A DNA stretch of 48,500 nucleotides from Kangiella sp. (GCF_014762745.1 NZ_JABURJ010000120.1:1-48500); one strand, 5' to 3'. Shown: positions 17,635 to 25,553, counted from the first letter of the stretch. Notes: generated from the sequence alone by a model not told the origin. Made by a program: numbers and translations.

Positions 17635-17728
17635 ATAAACTCCTTCACTGGTTACAGTGAACTTAATATTTAAACAAAATTATGCCCTAGACCGTCCAGT
17701 TGGCCCTTAGATATGAGTCCTTTGAGGG

Positions 17729-19450
17729 TTAGCGCAAGAGGAAACTTGCCACTGGTTGTTGAAGTGCTTGATACAATTTTGTATCGCGTTGATAAATATC
17801 TGTTCTGAACTGAATCGTTTTGTTCAGCCCCTGATAAGCGGTTCTATATTCCAGTCTTATCGGCACAGACCTTGACAAATATACAGTATTTGTATGTTTT
17901 TTGTTCAATTGATTTTCTATATCGGTATCGCTCAATCCATTAGAACGCAGTATCCACCACAATAAATCCATCGGCTGCTGGATGCGAACACAACCGGAAC
18001 TAAAAGCCCTTAAATCATTATTAAACAATGACTTAGAAGGCGTGTCGTGGAGATAAACTTCATAGTTATTAGGGAACATAAACTTAACCCGACCAAGTGC
18101 ATTATCGCTCCCTGGAGCCTGCTCTAAACGGTAAGGAAAGTTGGATCTTGTGACCTGACTCCAGTCAATCAGAGTCGGATCCTGGACTTTCTGATCCTGC
18201 AAATAGACGCTAAATTGATTATCCAGCAGATATTGAGGGTTCTCCTGAATGAGTGGCAATTTATCTTTGGTAGCCAATTCCCAAGGTACTACCCAGGTAG
18301 GATTGAGCACAATATATTGGACGTTATCTTCGAAAACTGGGGTCTGACGATTGAGCTGACCGACAATTACCGGCATTCTCAGAGCTTCCTCACCATTTTC
18401 CTTGGCTACTAATTCGAAGCCAGCAATATTAACCGTGATCAGGCGATTGAAGTGCTTTTGCTGATGCCAGCGAATTCGCTCAAGGTTGACCGCCAGCTGC
18501 GCAATACGTTGTTGCGGAGTGATATTTAAGGCTGAGATGGTGTTTTTGCCTAACACCCCGTCGACCTTCAGCCCATGACGTGACTGAAAGCTTTCCACGG
18601 CATGTATCAGATCCCCTTCATAGACTAAATTCGTAGGTGCATGATGATCCCACTCTGCTGATAAGTCCCCCCAAAACACCAATCGTTCAGCAATTGAAGC
18701 TACACGTGGATCGGCCATATTGGGCTTAATCGAAGGTTTTACGTCCAATGTTGGCCAGGCAGGGGCTTCTTCACTGGTCAGTAAAACGAGGTACTCCTTA
18801 AGACTCTGGTAGCCATCAGACTGAGGTTCAATCGCCTTAAAGTATTCGGATAGTGATGACTGTGTTAGCGCTCGGGTTAATTGCTCAGAAACATCAACTG
18901 CCGGTTTAACAACTTGTGTGTCCTCAAAAATCAGATTGGGGTCGACTTTCCCAGACAGCAAGTGTTTAGACAGACTTAACACCGCATCAGTTTGCAGCAG
19001 ATCGCACTCGGCCACTAATTCCTGAGTCAGAATCTGGCAACGTTCCATCAGTGTCTGGAAATGATAATCGCTGGCTAACAGACCTTGCCAATGAACCTGT
19101 TGTAAATAGGCCAATAGTTCCTGCAATGGATCCTGTCCGCGATATAAGGGATCCCAAAGGCGCGTAAAGCCCTGTAACTGGTAGAAATCGTAAAGCTCGG
19201 AAGTGTTTAGGAGTGAAACACCCAACAACGGCAGCTGGTGATTTTTAAGATGATAATCGAGGCTGACGCGAATTGCTGAGGTAGATTCTTGCAGGGTATT
19301 CGCTTGCATGGGATGGCTATTGGAGGAGTAAAGGGGCACAGGAGCCGTTTGCGCGGCTAGTTCGAGGCTAAATACGCTGAAGCCACCAAGAAGCGCAATC
19401 TTAGTGTATAAAAGACAGTTATCAATGCAATGTCTTAAGCCGCAACGCAT
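17729..19450 (-). CDS. L,D-transpeptidase of the YcbB/LdtD type
   Basis: 573 residues. N-terminal hydrophobic segment (about 15-33), a scaffold region, a peptidoglycan-binding domain (AVESFQSRHGLKVDGVLG, about residues 285-310), then the YkuD domain with HDTPSKSLF and AFSSGCVRIQQP; the catalytic cysteine is C487. Such enzymes make 3-3 crosslinks between meso-diaminopimelate residues in the periplasm and give resistance to many beta-lactams. The following gene is a YcbK-like peptidase 94 bp downstream, the conserved neighbour. Confidence 0.93.
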   Translation of the reverse strand: MRCGLRHCIDNCLLYTKIALLGGFSVFSLELAAQTAPVPLYSSNSHPMQANTLQESTSAIRVSLDYHLKNHQLPLLGVSLLNTSELYDFYQLQGFTRLWDPLYRGQDPLQELLAYLQQVHWQGLLASDYHFQTLMERCQILTQELVAECDLLQTDAVLSLSKHLLSGKVDPNLIFEDTQVVKPAVDVSEQLTRALTQSSLSEYFKAIEPQSDGYQSLKEYLVLLTSEEAPAWPTLDVKPSIKPNMADPRVASIAERLVFWGDLSAEWDHHAPTNLVYEGDLIHAVESFQSRHGLKVDGVLGKNTISALNITPQQRIAQLAVNLERIRWHQQKHFNRLITVNIAGFELVAKENGEEALRMPVIVGQLNRQTPVFEDNVQYIVLNPTWVVPWELATKDKLPLIQENPQYLLDNQFSVYLQDQKVQDPTLIDWSQVTRSNFPYRLEQAPGSDNALGRVKFMFPNNYEVYLHDTPSKSLFNNDLRAFSSGCVRIQQPMDLLWWILRSNGLSDTDIENQLNKKHTNTVYLSRSVPIRLEYRTAYQGLNKTIQFRTDIYQRDTKLYQALQQPVASFLLR

Positions 19451-19682
19451 AGTAAAACTCCAGTCAATAAATAGCTTCCTAGCTTATTTCAGTATAGACC
19501 TCTGCTGGGTGTTTTTCGAACAGTTGCGACCTAAGTTTTGTAAAGTTTAACATTGGGTCTGCTCGATACTCAGCATATTCAAGAGTAGCAAAGTGCAGAG
19601 TATTGGCTATTTGGCCTTTAATTACTCGTAGTTTGCCTAGGAAAGGGCTACACTGTGCGCCCAACGAATAAGCCCTCCCTTT

Positions 19683-20981
19683 ATGACCTTTTCCCAACTT
19701 GATTTAATCCAGCCGTTACTAGAAGCCCTTCGCAAGAGTGGCTATGAAACACCTTCACCAATTCAGGCGAAAGTTATTCCTTTGATTTTAGAGGGACGGG
19801 ATCTGATGGCGGCAGCGCAGACGGGAACGGGCAAAACTGCCGGTTTTTCACTGCCAATATTGCAACGCCTGTCAGAAGGTAAAAGAGCATCCGCCAATGC
19901 CGCCCGTTGTCTGATTTTGACACCAACGCGCGAGCTGGCAGAACAAGTTCACCAGAGTGTACAAAAATACGCGGCTAATCTGTCGCTAAATTCAGTGGTA
20001 GTTTATGGTGGCGTTAAAATTAATCCACAGATGCTCAAGCTGCGTCGCGGTACGGATGTGTTGGTAGCGACGCCCGGCAGGCTGCTGGATTTGATTGAAA
20101 AAAATGCCGTTGGTTTTAAAGACCTGGAGTTCCTGGTTCTGGATGAAGCCGATCGAATGTTGGACATGGGCTTTCTGCCAAGCATTAAGAGAATTATTGG
20201 CAAGCTGCCACAGAAGCGTCAAACCCTGCTGTTTTCTGCTACCTTCTCAGAATCCATAAAAGCCCTGAGCCAACAGTTTCTCTCTAACCCGACTTTAGTC
20301 GAAACGGGGCAGACCAATACCGCAGCAACAACGATTGAGCAGTGGATTCATCCAGTCGACAAGAAACAGAAGCCAGCCTTACTGAGCTATCTTATTGGCC
20401 ATCATCAATGGCAACAGCTGTTAATCTTCGTAAGAACGCGCAGAGGCGCCAATAAACTCAGCACCGAGCTTGAAAAAAGAGGCATTAAGTCCACAGCCAT
20501 TCATGGCGGCAAAAGCCAGGGCGCGCGCAACCGAGCACTCGCAGAATTTAAAGCAGGGCAGGTGACGACTCTGGTCGCGACCGACGTGGCAGCCCGTGGA
20601 CTGGACATCGAACAGATGCCATTAGTCATCAACTATGATCTACCCGATGTCGCCGAAGATTACGTCCACCGCATCGGCCGTACTGGCCGTGCAGGAGAAA
20701 AAGGTACCGCAATATCGCTAGTCAGTGCTGATGAAGTCGATAACTTAAGCGCGATCCAGAACCTGATCCGCAAACAGCTGGAAAGAAAAGAGATAGAAGA
20801 CTTCGAACCCCAACATGCGTTACCGCAAACCCCATTAAAGCCACTGGGCAAGAAAAAACCGCATAAAAAGAAACTCGCGAAAGCTCAACAGAAACAGGTC
20901 TCTAATAAAAACGGTCAGGCTAAAGGTAAGTCAGTAAAGAAAAAAACAGCCAGCAAGAATAGAAGCCGGAAGAGTTCTTGA
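19683..20981 (+). CDS. rhlE: DEAD-box ATP-dependent RNA helicase, RhlE type
   Basis: 432 residues with all DEAD-box motifs: Q motif (GYETPSPIQAKVIP), motif I AAQTGTGKT, PTRELAEQV, motif II DEAD in VLDEADRMLDMGF, SAT, and C-terminal RGLDIEQMPLVINYDLP and HRIGRTGRAG. The C-terminal tail beyond residue 380 is very lysine-rich (GKKKPHKKKLAKAQQKQ), as expected for RNA contact. It remodels RNA, for example during ribosome assembly or decay. RhlE versus another DEAD-box paralogue is a subtype judgement. Confidence 0.9.
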   Translation: MTFSQLDLIQPLLEALRKSGYETPSPIQAKVIPLILEGRDLMAAAQTGTGKTAGFSLPILQRLSEGKRASANAARCLILTPTRELAEQVHQSVQKYAANLSLNSVVVYGGVKINPQMLKLRRGTDVLVATPGRLLDLIEKNAVGFKDLEFLVLDEADRMLDMGFLPSIKRIIGKLPQKRQTLLFSATFSESIKALSQQFLSNPTLVETGQTNTAATTIEQWIHPVDKKQKPALLSYLIGHHQWQQLLIFVRTRRGANKLSTELEKRGIKSTAIHGGKSQGARNRALAEFKAGQVTTLVATDVAARGLDIEQMPLVINYDLPDVAEDYVHRIGRTGRAGEKGTAISLVSADEVDNLSAIQNLIRKQLERKEIEDFEPQHALPQTPLKPLGKKKPHKKKLAKAQQKQVSNKNGQAKGKSVKKKTASKNRSRKSS

Positions 20982-21027
20982 TTTAGTAGGTATTGCTGCT
21001 TGATATATTGGGCCGCATCTTAGAGGT

Positions 21028-21402
21028 TTAAGCTGGTGGGCGGCCGTGAAAATTAACATATAAGGTTTTCAATATATCAGGTAGCAACTGCCAGTAACTT
21101 TTTGCTTTTTCTGGTTTTACTTGCCAAAACAAGTTTTCTGTAAAAGAAGCATCTATACATTTCTTAACTTCATCATCACCTAATAGGTATTGCTTTCTAA
21201 CGTATTCGAATAAACCTGCGTATCTCGAGGCAACTACTTCATTAGTCATTTCTTGATTGATAGCTTTAGCAAGACTTTCATACCATGAAAATGAATACTC
21301 AGGATCTAAACTACCCCAAGCCTGAATGTGGATATCGTCAGCAACCGTTGTTACTTCGGGAAACAGGGTTCTAAATTCATCGTACATTTCTAATACAGTC
21401 AT
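21028..21402 (-). CDS. Hypothetical small protein in cassette-like block
   Basis: 124 residues, soluble, no signal or membrane helix. The C-terminal pattern ENLFWQV...SYWQLLPDILKTLYVNFHG looks like a family of small proteins found as isolated accessory genes; I cannot name it with certainty (possibly the DUF7674 group). It begins 8 bp after the preceding gene's stop, so the two are likely coupled. Function unknown. Confidence 0.6.
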   Translation of the reverse strand: MTVLEMYDEFRTLFPEVTTVADDIHIQAWGSLDPEYSFSWYESLAKAINQEMTNEVVASRYAGLFEYVRKQYLLGDDEVKKCIDASFTENLFWQVKPEKAKSYWQLLPDILKTLYVNFHGRPPA

Positions 21403-21410
21403 GGGCTTAT

Positions 21411-22223
21411 CTAACGCTTCTTCGTGGGCTTGCTGGTTAATTGTGTTAGTAATGTTTGAATATCCGCTTCTGAGGACACACCTTTTTCTACAGCCAAAAA
21501 TGAAATCAATGTGATTGGTTGATTTTCTAATGCTGCCGCATAGGCTTTATGGTGTCCGTCAACAACATAATGGGCTAAACACCAGTGGCTAGTTATATCT
21601 ATTTCATTCTCCCCATCAGCTGGCTCTTTAACGTCAAGTACAGATATTGCGACCATTGTTGGTTTACTTCCGTTCTTTATTGACTCTCTATAGCTAGAAA
21701 CTCTACTTTTGTTTAACCAATTGTGTGGGAATGTTGGAATTAAGAATTCGAATAAGCCTTCACTATTATTTAATTTTGATGTGGTGAGCCGGAAATATTC
21801 TGTCATCGGAGAATGAGGCTTTCCTATGAAGCTATCAATTCCCCACAGGTCGACTTGCTCCTTAGAAAAATAGTCATCTTCATCGCTAGGTTCTATCAGT
21901 CTCGGGGTAACTTGAGAAAGGGTAACGATATATTTTCCATCAGGAATTATTCTTCCTAAGTCATCTAGAGAAAGTTCATCAAAGCCTTTAATTCCATCAT
22001 TTAATGCGGCTATCATTACCTTTGGTTCGATCTTTTGATTGGCTCCTTCTAGGCGCTCAAAGAAAAAAGAGCAGGTACCGCATATATTTCCAATATGGAA
22101 AGCTTTATTGCCATCAATTGCTAAATACCGATCCCATACTTCCCACGATCCTCCTCCATCTGTTTCGAAGGATAGAATGCTATTCGAACCCGAAATTTGT
22201 AAATCAACTGTTTGTATTATCAT
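21411..22223 (-). CDS. Hypothetical protein with ParB-like DGHHK motif
   Basis: 270 residues, cytoplasmic. Near the N-terminus GNICGTCSFFFERL contains a CxxC pair. Near the C-terminus HYVVDGHHKAYAAALENQPITLISFLAVE resembles the DGHHR-type segment of ParB/sulfiredoxin-like nucleases and NTPases. The rest is not recognised. It is 8 bp downstream of the 22232-22663 gene and 8 bp upstream of the next, forming a three-gene unit. Role unknown; the motif similarity is visual only. Confidence 0.6.
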   Translation of the reverse strand: MIIQTVDLQISGSNSILSFETDGGGSWEVWDRYLAIDGNKAFHIGNICGTCSFFFERLEGANQKIEPKVMIAALNDGIKGFDELSLDDLGRIIPDGKYIVTLSQVTPRLIEPSDEDDYFSKEQVDLWGIDSFIGKPHSPMTEYFRLTTSKLNNSEGLFEFLIPTFPHNWLNKSRVSSYRESIKNGSKPTMVAISVLDVKEPADGENEIDITSHWCLAHYVVDGHHKAYAAALENQPITLISFLAVEKGVSSEADIQTLLTQLTSKPTKKR

Positions 22224-22231
22224 ACTTTTTG

Positions 22232-22663
22232 CTATCCAAACCCCAGCTCAGATATAACTACGGCTATTAGTATCACAACAAGCAATGCCATTGCATACAT
22301 GGCAATGAATTGGAAGGCTATGGCGCTAATCCCAAGCGCTGCTGCGCCTGCTGCAACTCGATTAGGCTCTTTTTTAGCAAAGGCTAGAATTGCCAGAATA
22401 AATGCCAAGCCACCTAAGACAGCAGTAGAAACTTCGGTGATTTTGTCTGCATCCCAGTTGGATTGGTAAGTCTCCTGGTACTCTTCGCCTTTTATGGCCT
22501 TGAGCGTTGCATTTTTAATTGAAGCCGCTTTTTCAGCAATCGTAGTTTCTAAAGTTGGTTGCGGTGAGAATGGGCCAGCCCAGAAATGCACTAGAGCCAG
22601 TAATAAGGCAATACCGCCTAGTGTGATACCTATAAAACCGAATTTAGTTGATGCTTTAGACAT
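22232..22663 (-). CDS. Hypothetical inner-membrane protein (YidI-like?)
   Basis: 143 residues with one helix at about 8-28, a soluble segment (30-75), a helix at about 80-95 and a long C-terminal hydrophobic region (105-143, probably two helices). The opening FGFIGITLGGIALLLALVHFWAGPFSPQPTLE reminds me of conserved inner-membrane proteins such as YidI, but this is from memory. An AAAAGGAG ribosome site precedes the ATG. It appears to head the three-gene unit 22663-21028. Confidence 0.65.
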   Translation of the reverse strand: MSKASTKFGFIGITLGGIALLLALVHFWAGPFSPQPTLETTIAEKAASIKNATLKAIKGEEYQETYQSNWDADKITEVSTAVLGGLAFILAILAFAKKEPNRVAAGAAALGISAIAFQFIAMYAMALLVVILIAVVISELGFG

Positions 22664-22715
22664 TATTTTTATTCTCCTTTTAACAAAGTTTTGTTTAGTG
22701 AGTTCGCTTCAATAG

Positions 22716-22973
22716 TTATTTCAAATCCGAAGGCTTTTTGCTTTTATTAGAATCAGACACCTTTTTAAGCAAATCTTCAACCTGCTGCCTTGAACGACAA
22801 ACATTCTCACAGGGTATACCATCTTTATCACCATCTCTTCTTCCAAAGTTACCACTAGGGTAATCGGCAATAACTTCAGCACATGAGCGATATTCTTTAC
22901 AGGTTTTTGCAATGCTAACTTCAGGTAGGCATAGGACAAAAATCAGTAGTAGGATTAACTTATTTATTACCAT
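22716..22973 (-). CDS. Secreted excalibur calcium-binding domain protein
   Basis: 85 residues. A signal peptide (cleavage near SIAK, residue 22) is followed by one excalibur domain: CKEYRSCAEVIADYPSG...RRDGDKDGIPCENVC, with the D-x-D-x-D-G-x-x-C-E calcium loop and paired cysteines. The tail is short, charged and lysine-rich. Excalibur domains occur in exported nucleases and cell-surface proteins; alone, the function is unclear. AGGA lies upstream of the ATG. It sits in the cassette block as a single-gene unit. Confidence 0.75.
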   Translation of the reverse strand: MVINKLILLLIFVLCLPEVSIAKTCKEYRSCAEVIADYPSGNFGRRDGDKDGIPCENVCRSRQQVEDLLKKVSDSNKSKKPSDLK

Positions 22974-23038
22974 TCATATTCCTATAAAGCCCACAACAGG
23001 GACTTGCGGCGGAGGCTGAAAGGGCTGTAGCAAACTGC

Positions 23039-23281
23039 TTACACTTGTTCCGTGTTTCCCACTTGTGCTTTCTGCTGTAATATTATTTGGTTTGGTGAAA
23101 AGGTACCTAGCCATTTATTGTTGCCGTCTGGCAGAACGCATTCTATTTCGTAGGCTACTGGAACAGCAGATTCAAAATATACCATTACTACAGCACCTTG
23201 ATCACCTACCTCAGCATCTGGAACTGAAGGATTCGGTACTAATATTCTAACTATGTCGTATTTAGATATTTGTTGTGTCAT
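23039..23281 (-). CDS. DUF4926-like small protein
   Basis: 80 residues, soluble. The pattern YDIVRILV...VGDQGAVVMVYFESAVPVAYEIECVLPDG is that of DUF4926, small SH3-like beta-barrel proteins often near toxin-antitoxin or accessory genes. I took the ATG at 23281; an upstream in-frame ATG at 23299 would start inside the degenerate cassette junction. No good ribosome site is visible. Typical of integron cassette cargo. Confidence 0.65.
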   Translation of the reverse strand: MTQQISKYDIVRILVPNPSVPDAEVGDQGAVVMVYFESAVPVAYEIECVLPDGNNKWLGTFSPNQIILQQKAQVGNTEQV

Positions 23282-23315
23282 CGGTTCAAGGTCGCGCAAC
23301 AGTTGATTGTTAGGC
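23282..23315 (-). other. Degenerate attC-like cassette junction
   Basis: On the minus strand, GCCTAAC (23315-23309) matches the RYYYAAC half-core and lies 3 bp after the stop of the 23318-23746 gene. The expected partner core GTTRRRY and the paired arm are missing; only CAACTGTTG follows before the next gene begins. It looks like an eroded or truncated attC. Confidence 0.45.
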
Positions 23316-23317
23316 TT

Positions 23318-23746
23318 TTACTCATATATGTTTAGAATTCCTAAAACAGCAGTAAACAAAACTCCTAGACCGAAAGCAATATAGTTTATATACATCCATG
23401 CTTGTAGCTTGAAGTCACGCTTAGACTCTTCCTTACTTCTAATATATGCCTCTATAGCCTTAGAGTTCGCAACGTAAATAAAGAGCGTGGAAATAACTGC
23501 AATTACAAAAGCTAGCATTGATAAGGAATAGAATATATTTGTATAGCAGGCACTTGAAGTTGGCTTTTCGTAAGCGGCTAATAGTAGACCGATTGCCGCC
23601 AAAGAAAATGTAAATATTGCTTTATTGGCGTCAACTCGTGTTGAAATATAAGACGACAGCATTACAGAGTAATGGGCAATATTTTTACCCTCTAACTCTT
23701 TCAGCTTACGGTCTCTTTTTTCTGAAGATGTTTCCGGTTCTGTCAT
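23318..23746 (-). CDS. Cassette-borne hypothetical membrane protein
   Basis: 142 residues. A charged N-terminal segment (1-40) is followed by three hydrophobic helices (about 43-60, 70-93 and 115-138). No family recognised; the two-helix pair plus cytosolic parts faintly recalls SLATT-type membrane proteins, which I cannot confirm. The ATG is 7 bp after the GTTAAGT core of the neighbouring attC, and the stop is 3 bp before another half-core: a single-gene cassette layout. Confidence 0.65.
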   Translation of the reverse strand: MTEPETSSEKRDRKLKELEGKNIAHYSVMLSSYISTRVDANKAIFTFSLAAIGLLLAAYEKPTSSACYTNIFYSLSMLAFVIAVISTLFIYVANSKAIEAYIRSKEESKRDFKLQAWMYINYIAFGLGVLFTAVLGILNIYE

Positions 23747-23753
23747 AATAGAT

Positions 23754-23801
23754 ACTTAACGCCGCATTCAGCGGCTTGTCCGCTGCAATGCTTTGTTAGG
23801 C
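23754..23801 (-). other. attC recombination site of an integron cassette
   Basis: Read on the minus strand: GCCTAAC (RYYYAAC, 23801-23795) ... GTTAAGT (GTTRRRY, 23760-23754), 48 bp. The arms are GCATT-G-CAGCGG and CCGCTG-AATGC, perfectly complementary except for one unpaired G, with the loop ACAAG between them. An extrahelical base of this kind is a hallmark of attC strand selection. The site overlaps the last codons of the upstream cassette gene. Confidence 0.85.
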
Positions 23802-24193
23802 AAGATTGTTTCGCCCATGTAATTAACTGAGTGCCTATACTCCCTCTCTTTTGTGGAAACTAAGAGCGCATGGCAGTTACTGCAATAGTCATCGGGGAAT
23901 TCTGCGGTGAACTCAAACATAACTCCCGCAAAAATCAAGTCCGAGTATTCGAACCCCTCAGACAGCAAAATGTCGCAGAAGCGAGATTTCAAGGCGTCGA
24001 GCGAGAGCCTAACAGGTTCGAAGCTCAAATATCTTTTAGGACAGGGTTCATCAGCAAGCAAGTTGACGAAAACCAAGGCTTCGTGAAGCTTACTTGCCGC
24101 CTGACTCAAATGAGGATGAACATACGACAAAGCGCTCACTGCGTGATGTGCAATGCTATGTGAGACGCTGCTTAATCGTTTGCTAGATGTCAT
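23768..24193 (-). CDS. Cassette-borne hypothetical protein ending inside attC
   Basis: 141 residues, soluble, family unknown. A CxxC pair (DDYCSNCHALLV, about residues 100-115) could bind metal. The final residues NKALQRTSR are read through the attC site, a frequent feature of integron cassette genes. The ATG is 7 bp after a GTTAGGC core site (minus strand, 24207-24201), so gene plus attC make a cassette of about 447 bp. There is no clear ribosome site, as in many cassettes. Confidence 0.7.
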   Translation of the reverse strand: MTSSKRLSSVSHSIAHHAVSALSYVHPHLSQAASKLHEALVFVNLLADEPCPKRYLSFEPVRLSLDALKSRFCDILLSEGFEYSDLIFAGVMFEFTAEFPDDYCSNCHALLVSTKEREYRHSVNYMGETILPNKALQRTSR

Positions 24194-24200
24194 TTCATAT

Positions 24201-24377
24201 GCCTAACATTAGATTACCGGACATCGCCGATAACCTTTTGATTTCAAGTTGTTTATTTTTAATGTCCGTTTTTCCGGCTAATACCATAGAAAACCGGGCA
24301 TCTCTGTTCTGGTATCTATTTCTCATATCAAGGAGTTTTGCCCTGAGGAGAATAAATAAGACCTTATAATAGTTAGG
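24201..24377 (-). other. attC-like junction at the right edge of the cassette block
   Basis: On the minus strand, ACCTAAC (24377-24371) fits RYYYAAC and GTTAGGC (24207-24201) fits GTTRRRY. CGGACAT/ATGTCCG and ATTAG/CTAAT inverted pairs lie between them. At 177 bp it is longer than usual attC sites and the arms pair poorly, so it may be a degenerate attC or a cassette remnant. A 74-codon minus-strand reading frame through it is probably not a gene. Confidence 0.4.
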
Positions 24378-24434
24378 TTTTTGGGTATTGCAATGAGTTT
24401 GAGGGGTTTTGGTTGTCATGAGTGAAGATCAAGA

Positions 24435-24603
24435 GCAGATTCCCTAAAGGGATTCCCTGCGGTCGCCTGAATCCAGTTCAGGCAGGCAATTCTCGATGAA
24501 TTGCTTGTGACTAAAAGGAATGCCCTTGGTACATTCCCCAAGGCTGACTGACAGGATGTCAGGAATGCAGGTTTTGCAGGAGCAAAAACCTGCCTGTGGG
24601 TCA
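24435..24603. repeat. Cluster of consecutive hairpin repeats
   Basis: Five hairpins in a row: GCCTGAATCCAGTTCAGGC (24465-24483), GCAATTC/GAATTGC (24486-24504), GGAATG/CATTCC (24517-24537), CTGAC/GTCAG (24548-24562) and GCAGGTTTTGC/GCAAAAACCTGC (24567-24593). The first is the palindrome also found at 33339 and 34723. Bases 24441-24464 recur at 26431-26454 with one mismatch. The run 24420-24890 holds no convincing gene. Confidence 0.75.
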
Positions 24604-24662
24604 GATGACAGCACTGAGGATTTCCGTTGGTGGCGGTTAGGGGATAAGCTTTGAAGGGAGCG

Positions 24663-24792
24663 GTAGGTTGGTGATGTACCCCTAGGGCAGGATCAACGGA
24701 GCGAATCCGAGCGGAGCCTGCCCTTTGGGTGCAACAATGGTGATACGATTGCGATACTTTGCTGGGATTCGCTTTGCTCATCGCCAGCCTAC
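24663..24792. repeat. Palindromic element with nested palindrome
   Basis: GTAGGTTGGTGAT at the left end and ATCGCCAGCCTAC at the right end are near-perfect inverted copies, the same end type as 14593-14682. Inside, AGGGCAGG and CCTGCCCT (with ACCC/GGGT outside them) form a second stem, as if one repeat had inserted in another. Confidence 0.65.
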
Positions 24793-24854
24793 TAGTGACT
24801 ATTAGGGCGGTGGGATAGGGTATAGGTCAATAATATATTAAATATTCCGTATAA

Positions 24855-24883
24855 TTGACAATATACATTTAAAAGCGTATAAA
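24855..24883 (+). promoter_or_regulatory. Strong sigma-70 promoter abutting the SatD-like start codon
   Basis: TTGACA (24855-24860), 17-bp spacer and TATAAA (24878-24883) form a near-consensus promoter. The ATG follows only 7 bp after the -10, so transcription should start at or next to the start codon. GTATA (24849-24853) and TATAC (24862-24866) form an inverted repeat over the -35 box, a possible operator. A TATAAT at 24850-24855 could be a second -10. Confidence 0.65.
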
Positions 24884-24890
24884 TTGCTTT

Positions 24891-25520
24891 ATGAGTACTA
24901 ATAATCATTCTACAGTCGCGGTGATTACCGGTGACATTATTAATTCCAGGGCCAGGAAGGACTTGAGGGATTGGCTTGAGCCTTTGAAAAAGGCGTTGGC
25001 GACGTTGGGTGAGTCTCCTCGTCAGTGGCAGGTTTACCGTGGTGACAGTTTTCAGCTTCGGTTGGATAAGCCTGAGTGTGCTTTGGATATTGCTGTCTGG
25101 TTGAAGGCGGTGGTGCGTTCGACCAAGGGGCTGGATGTGCGGATGGCGGTGGGGATCGGTGATATGACCCATAAGGCGGATTCGATTCTTGAGTCGAACG
25201 GTTCGGCGTTTGTCCATTCCGGGGATTTGTTTGATAACTTGAAGAAGCGGACGTTGGCGATTAAGACGCCTTGGGATGAGGTGGATGAGCTTTTGAATCT
25301 GAATCTGAAGCTGGCTTTGTTAACGATGGACGGCTGGTCTGCGTCGAGCGCTGAGGTGGTGCGTGCGAGTATGCAGATGCCGAACGCGACCCAGACTGAA
25401 ATTGCTAAAATGTTAGGTATTACTCAAAGTCGCGTGAGTGAGCGACAGAATCGGTCGGGGTTCGATGCTATTATGGAGATGTTGGTTTACAGTCAGAAGC
25501 TGATTAAGCGGCATCTATAA
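24891..25520 (+). CDS. SatD-like protein with C-terminal helix-turn-helix
   Basis: 209 residues. VAVITGDIINSRARKDL near the N-terminus is the SatD signature, and the cyclase-like fold region continues through VYRGDSFQL and VRMAVGIGDM. Residues about 164-196 (TQTEIAKMLGITQSRVSERQNRSGF) form a helix-turn-helix, suggesting DNA binding. SatD was first described near signal recognition particle genes in streptococcal acid tolerance; its molecular function is unknown. No Shine-Dalgarno is visible before the ATG, consistent with a leaderless message. A DUF3307 gene follows after 33 bp. Confidence 0.8.
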   Translation: MSTNNHSTVAVITGDIINSRARKDLRDWLEPLKKALATLGESPRQWQVYRGDSFQLRLDKPECALDIAVWLKAVVRSTKGLDVRMAVGIGDMTHKADSILESNGSAFVHSGDLFDNLKKRTLAIKTPWDEVDELLNLNLKLALLTMDGWSASSAEVVRASMQMPNATQTEIAKMLGITQSRVSERQNRSGFDAIMEMLVYSQKLIKRHL

Positions 25521-25553
25521 TTTCATCGTATTCTAAGGATTAGTGGGAAGCCT

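Noticed and set aside
24195-24419. 74-codon minus-strand frame ending in the core site
   Set aside because: Runs through a degenerate attC-like junction; no ribosome site and no recognisable protein. Could be a cassette remnant, so noted but not called.
20982-24420. Search for an integron integrase
   Set aside because: No tyrosine recombinase motif (R...HxxR...Y) is present in any frame of the window, so a complete integron is not claimed.
24435-24603. CRISPR array
   Set aside because: The repeats are different hairpins with no constant repeat/spacer period; no cas gene is nearby.
24416-24781. 121-codon minus-strand frame
   Set aside because: Consists of palindromic repeats; composition and lack of a start signal argue against coding.
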